The position numbers were made by a program, and so were the translations under genes. The notes beneath the pieces were generated by a model. The model saw nothing but the letters and a program-made list of their open reading frames with translations. It ran no database searches and was not told the origin of the DNA. A DNA stretch of 64,000 nt from Ferruginibacter paludis (lineage in GTDB: Bacteria > Bacteroidota > Bacteroidia > Chitinophagales > Chitinophagaceae). Every line of letters starts with the position of its first letter. Position 1 is the stretch's first letter. Location: contig NZ_JAUFQJ010000006.1 in the NCBI RefSeq assembly GCF_030409685.1, positions 620,001 to 684,000 on the forward strand, in the 5' to 3' direction. This document shows positions 25,220 to 32,910 of the stretch, in pieces.

Positions 25220-26977
25220 TTATTCAATACATACTTTGCATGCTTTGCTGCCTGATCTTATCCCCTGGTACATTACCTGCTTATCTTTTGAATTGTAACG
25301 AAAAATAGTAATGCCTTTTGCTTTCTGCACCCAGGCTGTTTTATAAACATCGGCTACCTCTTTTATTGTCGCCGTTTCTGCAAGGTTGATGGTTTTAGAT
25401 ACGGCATTATCTGTAAATTTCTGAAATGCAAGCTGGTGTTTCAAATGCCACTCCGGCGATATTTCCAATGCTGTTTTGAATATATTTTTTACACCTGCCG
25501 GTAATGCTTCTATTCTTCCTGCAACACCCTGCTTTTTCACTTCATCAATTATTTCCTTTGAATGCAGATGGTGTTTTTTTAAATAAGTTATAAACAATTG
25601 ATTCAATGAAAAAAGGCTTTCTTCATTTAGTACGTGCTGACGCCGAAAAGCCAGTGCAAACAACGGTTCAATGGATGAACAAGTGCCTGCAATAATTGAG
25701 ATGGTTCCGGTTGGGGCAATGCTGGTGCGTGTTGCATTGCGTATTGGTGTTACAGGATAATAAATACTTTTTTCCCAATTAGGAAAAACACCCCGCTCAT
25801 CAGCCAGCGCAACGGAAGCCTCCATGCTTTTTTCCTGCACAAAATGCATCAGTTGTTCTGCAAGGCGCACAGCCTGCTCAGAATCATAGGATATCTCCAG
25901 TAAAATCAATAGTTCAGCCCATCCCATCACGCCCAAGCCAATTTTTCTGTTGCCCAATGCCAGTGCTTTTATTTCAGGAATAATATAGTTGTTGACTTCA
26001 ACAACATTGTCCAGAAAACGAACAGCAATTTTCACCACTTCCTCCAGCCCCTTCCAGTCAAGTTCGCTGCATCCTTTGTTGATTTTTACAAATTTTGAAA
26101 GATTAACAGAACCAAGATTACAGGGTTCATAAGGCAACAGCGGCACTTCGCCGCAGGGATTGGTGGATTCTATTTTTCCCAATGCCGGCGTAGGATTGGC
26201 GCTATTGATGGTATCGAGAAAAACCAAACCCGGATCGCCTGTTTGCCACGCATTTGCCACAATATTTCTCCATAGTTTTTTTGCACTAATTCTTCTTACA
26301 ACTTGCTTTGTATTAGGATGCACCAGGGACCATTCTTTATTTAGTTCCACAGCATTCATGTATGCATCGCTGACGCCAACTGAAATATTAAAATTGGACA
26401 GGTTATTTGTTTCTTTTTTTGATTCAATGAATGCTTCAATGTCAGGATGATCGATATTTAGTATGCCCATGTTAGCGCCCCTTCGCTTTCCCCCATGCCG
26501 GATATTTTCTGTGGCTGCATTAAATACTTTCATGAAAGATACCGGGCCTGAAGCAGTTCCCTGTGTTATTGTCAAAGGATCATCTTTGGGCCGCAGGTGT
26601 GAAAAATTAAATCCGGTTCCGCCACCACTTTGCTGAATGATGGCAGCATGTTTCAGGCTGGTAAATATCTGGTCAAGACTATCTTCAACAGGTAATACAA
26701 AGCAGGCGCTGAGCTGATTCAATGGCGTGCCTGCATTCATCAGTGTGGGTGAATTAGGGAGAAACAACAGGTTTGCTATTATTTTAAAAAAATCATTTTC
26801 CCATCGGGCGGCATCCTGGTTCGTACCCCATTTTAATTCTGCCGATGCCGCTGCTTTTGCAACTCTTCTGAATAATTGTTCCGGAGTTTCCTCCAGTCCA
26901 TGTTGGTGTAACAGGTACCGGCTTTGTAACACCTTCAGTGCATTACCGGAAAGTTTCAACGACTTAGTAGTGTTCAT
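25220..26977 (-). CDS. nrdJ: Adenosylcobalamin-dependent (class II) ribonucleotide reductase, short form
   Basis: 585 residues, the compact form of class II enzymes (NrdJ/NrdZ). It reduces ribonucleotides with a B12-derived radical and needs no oxygen, so DNA repair and replication stay possible without air. Visible are FLPNSPTLMNAGTPLNQLSA with the first redox Cys (SACFVL), the substrate/radical motif STNPCGEVPLLP (Asn-Cys-Glu), GKRRGANMGILN and APTGTISIIAGTCSSIEP. The C-terminal KACKVCIE supplies the reducing Cys pair. Two perfect palindromes lie upstream. I saw no cobalamin riboswitch in the leader, which is only about 11 nt if the predicted start is right. Confidence 0.95.
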   Translation of the reverse strand: MNTTKSLKLSGNALKVLQSRYLLHQHGLEETPEQLFRRVAKAAASAELKWGTNQDAARWENDFFKIIANLLFLPNSPTLMNAGTPLNQLSACFVLPVEDSLDQIFTSLKHAAIIQQSGGGTGFNFSHLRPKDDPLTITQGTASGPVSFMKVFNAATENIRHGGKRRGANMGILNIDHPDIEAFIESKKETNNLSNFNISVGVSDAYMNAVELNKEWSLVHPNTKQVVRRISAKKLWRNIVANAWQTGDPGLVFLDTINSANPTPALGKIESTNPCGEVPLLPYEPCNLGSVNLSKFVKINKGCSELDWKGLEEVVKIAVRFLDNVVEVNNYIIPEIKALALGNRKIGLGVMGWAELLILLEISYDSEQAVRLAEQLMHFVQEKSMEASVALADERGVFPNWEKSIYYPVTPIRNATRTSIAPTGTISIIAGTCSSIEPLFALAFRRQHVLNEESLFSLNQLFITYLKKHHLHSKEIIDEVKKQGVAGRIEALPAGVKNIFKTALEISPEWHLKHQLAFQKFTDNAVSKTINLAETATIKEVADVYKTAWVQKAKGITIFRYNSKDKQVMYQGIRSGSKACKVCIE

Positions 26978-26992
26978 AATCTAAAGCGAACA

Positions 26993-27057
26993 GTAAGGTA
27001 AACATCAGCCGGCAGCGGTAAACTGACGCATATCAGCATTTACTTTGATACTCCTCA
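26993..27057 (-). promoter_or_regulatory. Paired-palindrome promoter of nrdJ
   Basis: The distal TGATACTCCTCA (27046-27057) and proximal TGACGCATATCA (27024-27035) are both perfect TGA-N6-TCA sites with starts 22 bp apart. The -7 position, 35 bp from the upstream end of the proximal site, reads TACCTTAC on the minus strand (27000-26993), a weak match to TAnnTTTG. The ATG is at 26977. Confidence 0.65.
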
Positions 27058-27196
27058 TTTGACGGCACAGGCAGGTTATATTGTTTTGACTATGCAACAA
27101 ACCCTCATGGGCTTCGGTGGAAGCATTTAAGAAAAAGAAAGCTGACAATCAAATAAAAAAGCAACCTGTTGATCCTCCCAATATTTATTAAAAAAG

Positions 27197-27262
27197 AAAC
27201 AACAATCAAAGTAAATGGTGACGCCCGTCATTGGTAACAACAATATCCGCGAAGTATCTTTA
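27197..27262 (+). promoter_or_regulatory. Paired-palindrome promoter upstream of the small-RNA candidate
   Basis: The distal site AAACAACAATCA (27197-27208, 4 of 6) and the proximal site TGACGCCCGTCA (27219-27230, 6 of 6) start 22 bp apart. A TATCTTTA -7 element (27255-27262) begins 36 bp after the proximal start. Transcription would start near 27267. Confidence 0.55.
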
Positions 27263-27266
27263 CACA

Positions 27267-27478
27267 AGTTCAATCCGGGTTAGGTCGGTTAAGAAGGAGG
27301 ACAGATATACCTGTTTAAACGACAGTAAACTGTGCGACTGAAAGACAGAATAAAAACTGTTACTTAACAAGGACGATGGCCGCATTGGATAGACTGCTGC
27401 AGAATAAAAGTTGTAAAAGACTATACCCTGCACCGGTTGCTTGCAAGGCAGGTTTTAGCGAGCTTGCCTTGTTTTTTT
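27267..27478 (+). ncRNA. Candidate small RNA with intrinsic terminator
   Basis: Between the promoter above and a strong terminator lie about 210 nt with no convincing gene. The ends can pair: CAAG plus AATCCGGGT near 27265-27280 with ACCGGTTGCTTG near 27432-27443, which would close a long structure. Internal small hairpins include ACAG-ATATAC-CTGT (27301-27314) and ACAGT-AA-ACTGT. A Shine-Dalgarno-like AAGGAGG at 27294-27300 is not followed by a start codon at a usable distance. I cannot match it to a known RNA family. It could also be a leader or attenuator for the alarmone synthetase gene 160 bp downstream. Confidence 0.4.
27442..27478 (+). terminator. Intrinsic terminator of the small-RNA candidate
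   Basis: CAAGGCA (27444-27450) and TGCCTTG (27465-27471) form a perfect 7-bp stem, followed at once by seven T residues (27472-27478). Confidence 0.8.
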
Positions 27479-27589
27479 ATGATACGCTTATCTGTACGTC
27501 CAATGAATTTCCCCTCCTGTAAAAAGAAATCTCCTCTGAATATGTCCTGTATAAAACCAATATTAAATATTACTTAATCTGTTGCACCA

Positions 27590-27619
27590 TTTGGCTTACC
27601 GTCTATTTCAGTACACTTG
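27590..27619 (+). promoter_or_regulatory. Bacteroidota-type promoter of the alarmone synthetase gene
   Basis: TTTG at 27590-27593 and TACACTTG at 27612-27619 match the -33/-7 pattern of the Bacteroidota primary sigma factor, with an 18-bp spacer. No palindrome pair precedes it, so this gene is probably outside the paired-site group. The ATG is at 27640. Confidence 0.5.
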
Positions 27620-27639
27620 TTTTATAAAGAATCAACATC

Positions 27640-28299
27640 ATGACAAAAGAAGAATTGAAAGATCTTACAATCAGTTTCTATTCCACATACAACCAGGAAA
27701 TTGAACAAACAAAAACATTGCTTGAAATAAGACTTGCCCAACTAAGCCTCGCCTATACTTCAGCTCATGGCCTCCCAAAGGAGGCATTGATTGTGAAGGC
27801 CAGAATAAAACCACTTGATAGTTTTTTAAAAAAGTTAGAAAAAAAAGGCTGGCCCGTATTCAATCACCCTGCAGAAGTAATCAATGATTTTATTGGCGCC
27901 AGAATTATATGCTGGTTTCTGGATGATTGTACCGGCATTTTAAAATCAATTATGCAAAGCACGGAAATTGAAATAATAAGCAGTTCAATTGAAAATTATA
28001 TTTTAAATCCCAAGTCGTCGGGCTACCGTGCATTACATGTGCTGGCTAACGTCAATTATAACGGTGCAATGCCAAAAGAATCAATGACAAATAAAATAAT
28101 TTGCGAAATTCAGATAAGAACAAGGCTCCAGGATGCATGGGGTGATATTACCCACGACTTGTACTACCGGGCCAAGCATGCCAAACAAGCGGACAGGATG
28201 TACTACAGCTTTTTAAATGCCATTTCAAAAAGACTTTTACAGGAAGACAATGAGCTGCTTCAGCTTAGAAATGTATATACATTACCAGGTAAGAGTTAG
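27640..28299 (+). CDS. Small alarmone synthetase (RelA/SpoT synthetase domain only)
   Basis: 219 residues, typical of single-domain (p)ppGpp synthetases such as RelQ/RelP. It transfers pyrophosphate from ATP to GTP or GDP. The synthetase core is visible: VKARIKPLDSFLKKLEKKG (ATP-site basic region), NDFIGARIICWFLDD (metal Asp), KSSGYRALHV (G-loop) and CEIQIRTRLQDAWGDITHDL. No hydrolase, TGS or ACT domain is present, so it is a stress-triggered source of alarmone with regulation at the level of expression. It stands next to the dormancy genes with its own promoter. Confidence 0.92.
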   Translation: MTKEELKDLTISFYSTYNQEIEQTKTLLEIRLAQLSLAYTSAHGLPKEALIVKARIKPLDSFLKKLEKKGWPVFNHPAEVINDFIGARIICWFLDDCTGILKSIMQSTEIEIISSSIENYILNPKSSGYRALHVLANVNYNGAMPKESMTNKIICEIQIRTRLQDAWGDITHDLYYRAKHAKQADRMYYSFLNAISKRLLQEDNELLQLRNVYTLPGKS

Positions 28300-28351
28300 T
28301 ACAAATGAATCAGCATTCACCAATCCGATCAATCAATGATCATGACTATTA

Positions 28352-28831
28352 TTATCTCTTACCAAGAATTTTCAGGAATGCTGTTTCTGAAATAATTTTT
28401 ACTGATCCAATATTTTTTGCTTTTTCTAATTTGCTGCCTGCATCTATTCCTGCTACCAGGTAATGCAGGTTAGTGCTCGCGGCACTGAGAATCTGCCCGC
28501 CCTTTTCTTCTACCATCGCTTCCGCCTCATCTTTTTCTAAAGTGGCAAGCGTACCGGTAAATACGAATGCAGGCCTCGCAAAACTTCCTCCTGTTGGCTG
28601 ATCTTCTTTGTCATTCCTCATTTTCACTGCCAGTTGTTCCCGTTGCTGAATCATCTTAATGTTATCCCTGTTCATTCGGTCAACGGCAAATATATTAACC
28701 GGGTACTCCGGCAGCCGTGGCATAACCAGAGAACATAGAAACCAACGGTATAAAAACAACAAGGTTATGTGTAAACAAACAGCATATAAAGCTATAGCAG
28801 CTGGCATACAACGTACCGGCATGCCGTACAA
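28352..28831 (-). CDS. BRCT-domain protein, ligase-type
   Basis: The last 75-80 residues form a BRCT domain like that at the end of NAD-dependent DNA ligase: FVFTGTLATLEKDEAEAMVE, GGQILSAASTNLHYLVAGID, AGSKLEKAKNIG. The N-terminal half has no ligase helix-hairpin-helix motifs, so it is not simply a ligA tail. The longest frame (159 residues) begins with a hydrophobic stretch of doubtful reality; starts at Met53 or Met71 (28675 or 28621) are as likely. BRCT domains bind phosphoproteins or DNA ends. Function here unknown. Confidence 0.65.
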   Translation of the reverse strand: MYGMPVRCMPAAIALYAVCLHITLLFLYRWFLCSLVMPRLPEYPVNIFAVDRMNRDNIKMIQQREQLAVKMRNDKEDQPTGGSFARPAFVFTGTLATLEKDEAEAMVEEKGGQILSAASTNLHYLVAGIDAGSKLEKAKNIGSVKIISETAFLKILGKR

Positions 28832-28908
28832 TTCAACAGTCGACTTGTTTTAAACCCCTGCACTCATTCAATAAAGCATCTCTTGTATAAGCAATTGCAA
28901 AATATCAA

Positions 28909-28936
28909 AAAAGATGAAGCAGTTACTTCATCTTTT
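28909..28936 (-). terminator. Terminator hairpin after the tandem-ABM lipoprotein gene
   Basis: AAAAGATGAAG (28909-28919) and CTTCATCTTTT (28926-28936) form an 11-bp stem with a 6-nt loop. On the minus strand it is followed by a T-rich run. It lies 35 bp after the lipoprotein stop codon. Confidence 0.65.
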
Positions 28937-28970
28937 GCCAGTTACATCATTTTTGAAATCAGCTATTCAC

Positions 28971-29723
28971 TTAATAACGCTTCACAATCCTGAATAAAAA
29001 ACGGTCCGGCGTGCCAATCACGCCACCTGCCTCCCTCCTCTTTTTCAATGCGTCTGATTTATAATAGGCAAATGCTTTTGCTGTATCACTTATAGCCGCT
29101 ACAAGGGATACTTTTTTAGTATCGTCTGCATCATGGCTAATGATCCTGTCTGTAATTGCATTATCCATTCGTTCCTGCCTGCCAGTTTCAAATTCCTTTT
29201 GCCAGGCATTAAAATCTTTTACTGAAAAAGTGGCGATAGAGCGAATGACAGAACTTATGCTTGCAGTATCCTGCCAGGTAGCGGTAACAATAGACATAAT
29301 CGGCGTACCGTTAACACCGCCTTTCTGCATAGCTGTCTTAAGCCCGGGGGCTTTGATAAATGCCTTTGCTTTCACGATGTCATCTGCCTTTAGCGCTACC
29401 AACACCATGTTAGTATCCGGAAAACTGCGGCCGATTACATATTTGTGTAAACCATTTGCTGTACGGGCTGAATCGTCTGCTTCAAATATTCCCAGCCATT
29501 TTGCGAAATTCTGCACCTTATGTCTCACTACCAGCATATTTTGCGGTATGGTAATAATGCTGTTTGCTGGTGTTGCTGTAGCAGGAGTGGTTGCAGTAGC
29601 AGCGATTGCAGCGCTGGTTGTGTCAGCGCCGGTTTTTTCTTTACTTCCACCACCATGGCAGGAAATTAGCAAATACACTAAGGCTGTACCAAACAGCATG
29701 GTAATAAATTTCGATTGTTTCAT
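28971..29723 (-). CDS. Lipoprotein with two tandem dimeric-alpha/beta-barrel (ABM-like) domains
   Basis: 250 residues from the Met giving MKQSKFITMLFGTALVYLLI followed by the lipobox Cys. An Ala/Thr-rich linker follows. Then come two related domains of about 90 residues: the first starts at MLVVRHKVQNFAKWLGIFEA, the second at SIATFSVKDFNAWQKEFETG. Each contains a G-G/NGTP segment (GGVNGTPIM, GGVIGTPDR) near its end. Antibiotic-monooxygenase-type barrels normally dimerise; here two in one chain could form the barrel internally. It is anchored in a membrane and its substrate is unknown. Confidence 0.75.
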   Translation of the reverse strand: MKQSKFITMLFGTALVYLLISCHGGGSKEKTGADTTSAAIAATATTPATATPANSIITIPQNMLVVRHKVQNFAKWLGIFEADDSARTANGLHKYVIGRSFPDTNMVLVALKADDIVKAKAFIKAPGLKTAMQKGGVNGTPIMSIVTATWQDTASISSVIRSIATFSVKDFNAWQKEFETGRQERMDNAITDRIISHDADDTKKVSLVAAISDTAKAFAYYKSDALKKRREAGGVIGTPDRFLFRIVKRY

Positions 29724-29827
29724 ACATTTTATTTTAGAGATGAATAGATGCACAGGAAAGCGTGGAAGAAAATGGCAGGCGACAACGTTTTTAAATGCTT
29801 ACATAAAGAATCGCTGGCGGGAAGCCA

Positions 29828-30364
29828 TCATGTAAATATCTGCACCGAATTGACATGATGGCTTATCAGTAGTCTACAAAAATTCTCCTTTATCATTATG
29901 CTTACCCGTATTCCCTTACTACCATTCTCTAATAAAAGTTTGTACACTTTCCTGGCATCCTCCGTGTCTGAATAATGTACCAGATAAACATCCTTTGCAA
30001 CCACCCACTTCGGAAATCTGCTATCTAACGCTTTTTTCACAGCCGGAGGTAACGCAACATTTTTAAATTTTTCCGCTGTACGTAAAAGCTCTCCACTGGG
30101 ATCATAAACAGCCAATACTTCCCCGTCGGGAATAAAAAAAGAAATGAAATAATTTTCCTACTCATCTTCATAGAATTCGGAATTTTTTACATCGAATGTC
30201 GCCGCCCTTCGTTGCAACAGGTTTACAGGCTGGACCGCGTTGGTATCCCCAACTGCCTAAATATACTTATAATTTAATGCAACAACCCTAACCTCCGGTA
30301 ATAAATCCTGAGCAAAGCACTTGCCACCGAATACAGCAATAGATATAAAAATACCCAACTTCAT
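29828..30364 (-). pseudogene. Secreted PepSY-like family protein broken by two TAG stops
   Basis: One frame runs from ATG 30364 (MKLGIFISIAVFGGKCFAQ signal peptide) to 29828 but is interrupted by TAG at 30259-30257 and at 30160-30158. The segments between are good protein: LLPEVRVVALNYKYI, AVGDTNAVQPVNLLQRRAAT, ENYFISFFIPDGEVLAVYDP and KNVALPPAVKKALDSRFPKW. This matches a family of secreted Bacteroidota proteins with PepSY/BLIP-like repeats. The second stop falls where a Tyr is expected (one-base change), so simple decay is likely. The C-terminal tail after KENF may be read-through of a lost stop. Confidence 0.75.
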
Positions 30365-30474
30365 TACCTGTTTTATGTTTTTTATTTTTGGATTATTTGA
30401 AATTTTTCACTCTTTTAAACGCTACATTTAAGAACAAAAATATACTGATACCGGGCGCAGTAAAATGACAGCGG

Positions 30475-30950
30475 TCAGCGGATAAATTGATTGTAATTAT
30501 ATATTCTCCCGGAATAACAAACCTGGAATACGCACACCAGTTTCAGCATTCCCTGGAGTTGCTTTTTCTTCGCAGCATGTAAAACCTGCCAATTGTATTG
30601 CTGGCCAGTAATTTCGAAAAAGGAACAGCCGCTTTCCAAAAAACCGTTTAATAACTGCATATAGAATGAGCGGTAAATTACAACAGACGGGCTTTTCGCC
30701 TGAACCTCTTCGAGGTAGCTGTTTAATAATCTCAGCGCCTCTGTTTTTGGTTTCGCAAATCCACGTCCGTTATTCCAGCCGTTAGGTTCTACACGCCTTT
30801 TTATTGATAATTCCACCCTGTTTTTATTCATGGTTATCCTTGCATATACAGAAACTTTACCATCATTTTGTTTGTCCTGGCGGATGGCGAATGAACACCA
30901 AATGTGTTTGTATTTTTCAGGTGAGATCTTTTTAATATTTTTACTGTGAC
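30475..30950 (-). pseudogene. Tyrosine-recombinase (integrase) N-terminal remnant
   Basis: The frame contains CSFAIRQDKQNDGKVSVYAR, ITMNKNRVELSIKRRVEP and NGWNNGRGFAKPKTEALRLL, the arm-DNA-binding domain of Bacteroidota conjugative-transposon integrases, then NSYLEEVQAK and a decayed SAM-like region. The catalytic domain is missing and no normal start codon precedes the match; the in-frame ATG at 30831 is inside the domain. It marks a former integrated element within the decay zone. Confidence 0.65.
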
Positions 30951-31155
30951 CTCACCTAAAGCTTATCTGTCTACACAAGAAAATGAGGCCAAAATGCAGC
31001 AAAACATACCAAATTAGATTTTAGTAAAAGAGTGGTATTGAATCACGTGTGGAGTTTGCGATACCTCTAGATAGGTCACCGCTCGCGTCACCTTCCAGTT
31101 CTCATGCCAGATAGTCGCTGAATAAGCGGTAAAAGTGAAATCAATTCATTTTCTG
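30951..31155. other. Gene-free part of the decay zone
   Basis: No gene or clear repeat here. The stretch joins the integrase remnant to the oxidoreductase remnant. Confidence 0.4.
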
Positions 31156-31383
31156 ACTGGTGCTGCGGAACAAAACAACTTTAACCGTTACCGGATGATC
31201 CGGATGAAAGAGACGCCAAAAACAATCAAAGTTCATTTTGTAAAAAATGACATTGATCCAACAGGTTTGGGCGAACCGCCGTTTCCGCCGGTGTTTGGTG
31301 CAGTGGCAAACGCGCTGCATAAAAAAATGGGAAAACGGTTTTATAACCAACCTTTTTCAAAAGATTTTACCAAGAAAGTATGA
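31156..31383 (+). pseudogene. C-terminal remnant of a molybdopterin oxidoreductase large subunit (IorB/XDH type)
   Basis: The frame AAEQNNFNRYRMIRMKETPK, then IKVHFVKNDIDPTGLGEPPF, then PPVFGAVANALHKKMGKRFY matches the last ~75 residues of isoquinoline 1-oxidoreductase/aldehyde-oxidase beta subunits, including the GLGEP segment that carries the catalytic Glu. The other ~650 residues are absent upstream. The Met at 31135 is fortuitous. It is a deletion relic. Confidence 0.8.
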
Positions 31384-31752
31384 GTTTGATGTAGTGGATT
31401 TATTTGGAAGCGAAATGTTATCGGGGTCTTGGTGCTTAATGCCTTTTTATCTTTAGCAAAACGGAATATGTAATTGTCAGAGAAATTTACTTCGTATATA
31501 TAATGATTTTGGAACTACAAACTTTCTTCTTTCAATGCATTAGTCAAGGTCTAAAATTCCGTTATTGTAGCCACCTCCTAATTCGGAAATATCCGTAGGA
31601 AATTAATTTCCCTCCAATTACCAAGTATTTCCTCTCCGGTATGATTTGGCAACTGTTGTCTAAATAGACTATAAATAAGCGTAAACTGTTTTAGTACTTT
31701 ACTTTTAATTTTTTTACATTTACAGCAAGTAGTTACTACAAAAATTCTACAT
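31384..31752. other. Gene-free spacer upstream of the 277-residue lipoprotein-like gene
   Basis: 369 bp, AT-rich, with no ORF or repeat recognised. The 3' end should contain the promoter for 31753-32586. Confidence 0.4.
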
Positions 31753-32586
31753 ATGGTAAAGACTTATATCCTCCTGGCTTTCGTTTGTATGGGCATTGTC
31801 GCTACCAGATGCAACTCCAGTAATGATAGTAATAAAAAGTACCAAAACCTGAAATTTGAATCCGTAAATGACAGCCTATATCAATCGGATGAAAATTATA
31901 AACAGGGTTTGGCTACATGGAAGCAGTATTATGAACATTGCATGAACCAGCCCTTGTTTGCCGATGCATTTTATTTACAACTACAGGACAAAATCAATAT
32001 TGGAAGTATCAACAACGCACATGCAACCGACATTACCAAAGGACTGAAAATTTTAGATACCGCCAAAAATAAAAATCTTTTTCACCTGCTGGCGATTATG
32101 AATTCAGCCAATTGCAGTGATACCTTGCCGTTAAGCAATCACTTAAGAAAAGATTTTTATACCGAGATAACAAAGTTGTTAAGCGTGTCAACCGAGTATA
32201 AAAACCTGCCGGCAAATTTTGACAGTACACAAATGAGTATAAGAGTTGGTACGTTGTATTATGATGCCCTTAGGCCTGATACACTGATCAGCACCCTTAA
32301 CAGAACTACTGATTCATCCTTGCTTCGTTATAAAGAATTGTTGCTGCGGCCAGAAAATGCATTGCTCGCACAAACAGTATATATGATCGGCTTTAGTGCT
32401 GAATTGCCATTAAAAATTAAACCCGGCATTGAGCAGGAAGCCGCATTAAAAAAAGGCGTTTCTTTCAGCCTGAACACTTCAAATGATAAGATTAATATGG
32501 TGCTGCTTTCCAACAACCATGTTCGCCTGCAGGTAAATAAACGCTACACTGTACTCGGTAAATTTTTAAAACTGAAAGTGAATTAA
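31753..32586 (+). CDS. Hypothetical lipoprotein
   Basis: 277 residues. The signal MVKTYILLAFVCMGIVATR is followed by Cys20 (a lipobox-like A-T-R-C, though Arg at -1 is unusual). The mature protein is helical in the first two thirds (YKQGLATWKQYYEHCMNQPL, HLRKDFYTEITKLLSVSTEY) and has beta-rich segments at the end. No family recognised. It converges on a decayed SnoaL-like gene with a 4-bp overlap of stops. There is no indication of function from its context. Confidence 0.7.
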   Translation: MVKTYILLAFVCMGIVATRCNSSNDSNKKYQNLKFESVNDSLYQSDENYKQGLATWKQYYEHCMNQPLFADAFYLQLQDKINIGSINNAHATDITKGLKILDTAKNKNLFHLLAIMNSANCSDTLPLSNHLRKDFYTEITKLLSVSTEYKNLPANFDSTQMSIRVGTLYYDALRPDTLISTLNRTTDSSLLRYKELLLRPENALLAQTVYMIGFSAELPLKIKPGIEQEAALKKGVSFSLNTSNDKINMVLLSNNHVRLQVNKRYTVLGKFLKLKVN

Positions 32587-32864
32587 TGCTCCAGTACGCT
32601 CGCATGCATGGCCAGTATTTTCCAGGGCTGTTTACTGTTTGGCGTGGTAAACACTTCTCCATAAGAAAGATGAAGCAACTTATTGTTTCCGGAAACAGTC
32701 ACGGTGAACTTTCCTTTTTCCTCAACAATAGCTGTATTGTTTACAACGGTAGCGGTATTCTCTTCCAGGTCAATGCTATTGTGCACAAAGCTTCAGCTTC
32801 TTCTTTCGATTGTGCAAATAGTTGTGCAGTCAGCACATGGCAACAAGTGTAAAAATAATCTCAT
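32583..32864 (-). pseudogene. SnoaL/DUF4440-like secreted protein remnant, frameshifted
   Basis: The C-terminal 60 residues read TAIVEEKGKFTVTVSGNNKL then LHLSYGEVFTTPNSKQPWKI then LAMHASVLEH, the last strands of an NTF2-like DUF4440 fold. Upstream, the remains of a signal peptide appear in other frames: MRLFLHLLPC from 32864, then TAQLFAQSKEEAEAL one frame away. At least two frameshifts and an internal deletion are needed to explain it. Confidence 0.45.
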
Positions 32865-32910
32865 GATTAAGTGGTTGTTGGCTTTCTATTGATCTGTTGT
32901 TGTTGACATT

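Noticed and set aside
26978..27196. Cobalamin riboswitch sought upstream of the B12-dependent nrdJ
   Set aside because: No B12-box-like sequence was seen on either strand, and the predicted leader is too short.
27375..27521. 48-codon frame MAALDRLLQNKSCKRL... overlapping the terminator
   Set aside because: It runs through a perfect terminator stem and T run, and the C-terminal part reflects those sequences; a small RNA explains the region better.
28352..28831. Interpretation as a ligA pseudogene
   Set aside because: The BRCT domain is intact and uninterrupted, but the helix-hairpin-helix part of ligase is not detectable upstream in any frame; a stand-alone BRCT protein is simpler.
23972..30259. 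Stop-codon reassignment or suppression to explain in-frame TAA/TAG codons
   Set aside because: The broken genes use different stops (TAA and TAG), while the many intact genes end normally; independent decay is more likely.
30398..30409. Perfect TGA-N6-TCA (TGAAATTTTTCA) upstream of the PepSY-like pseudogene
   Set aside because: No partner site 22 bp away and no -7 element at the right distance; its interior is all A/T, so it is probably a chance match.
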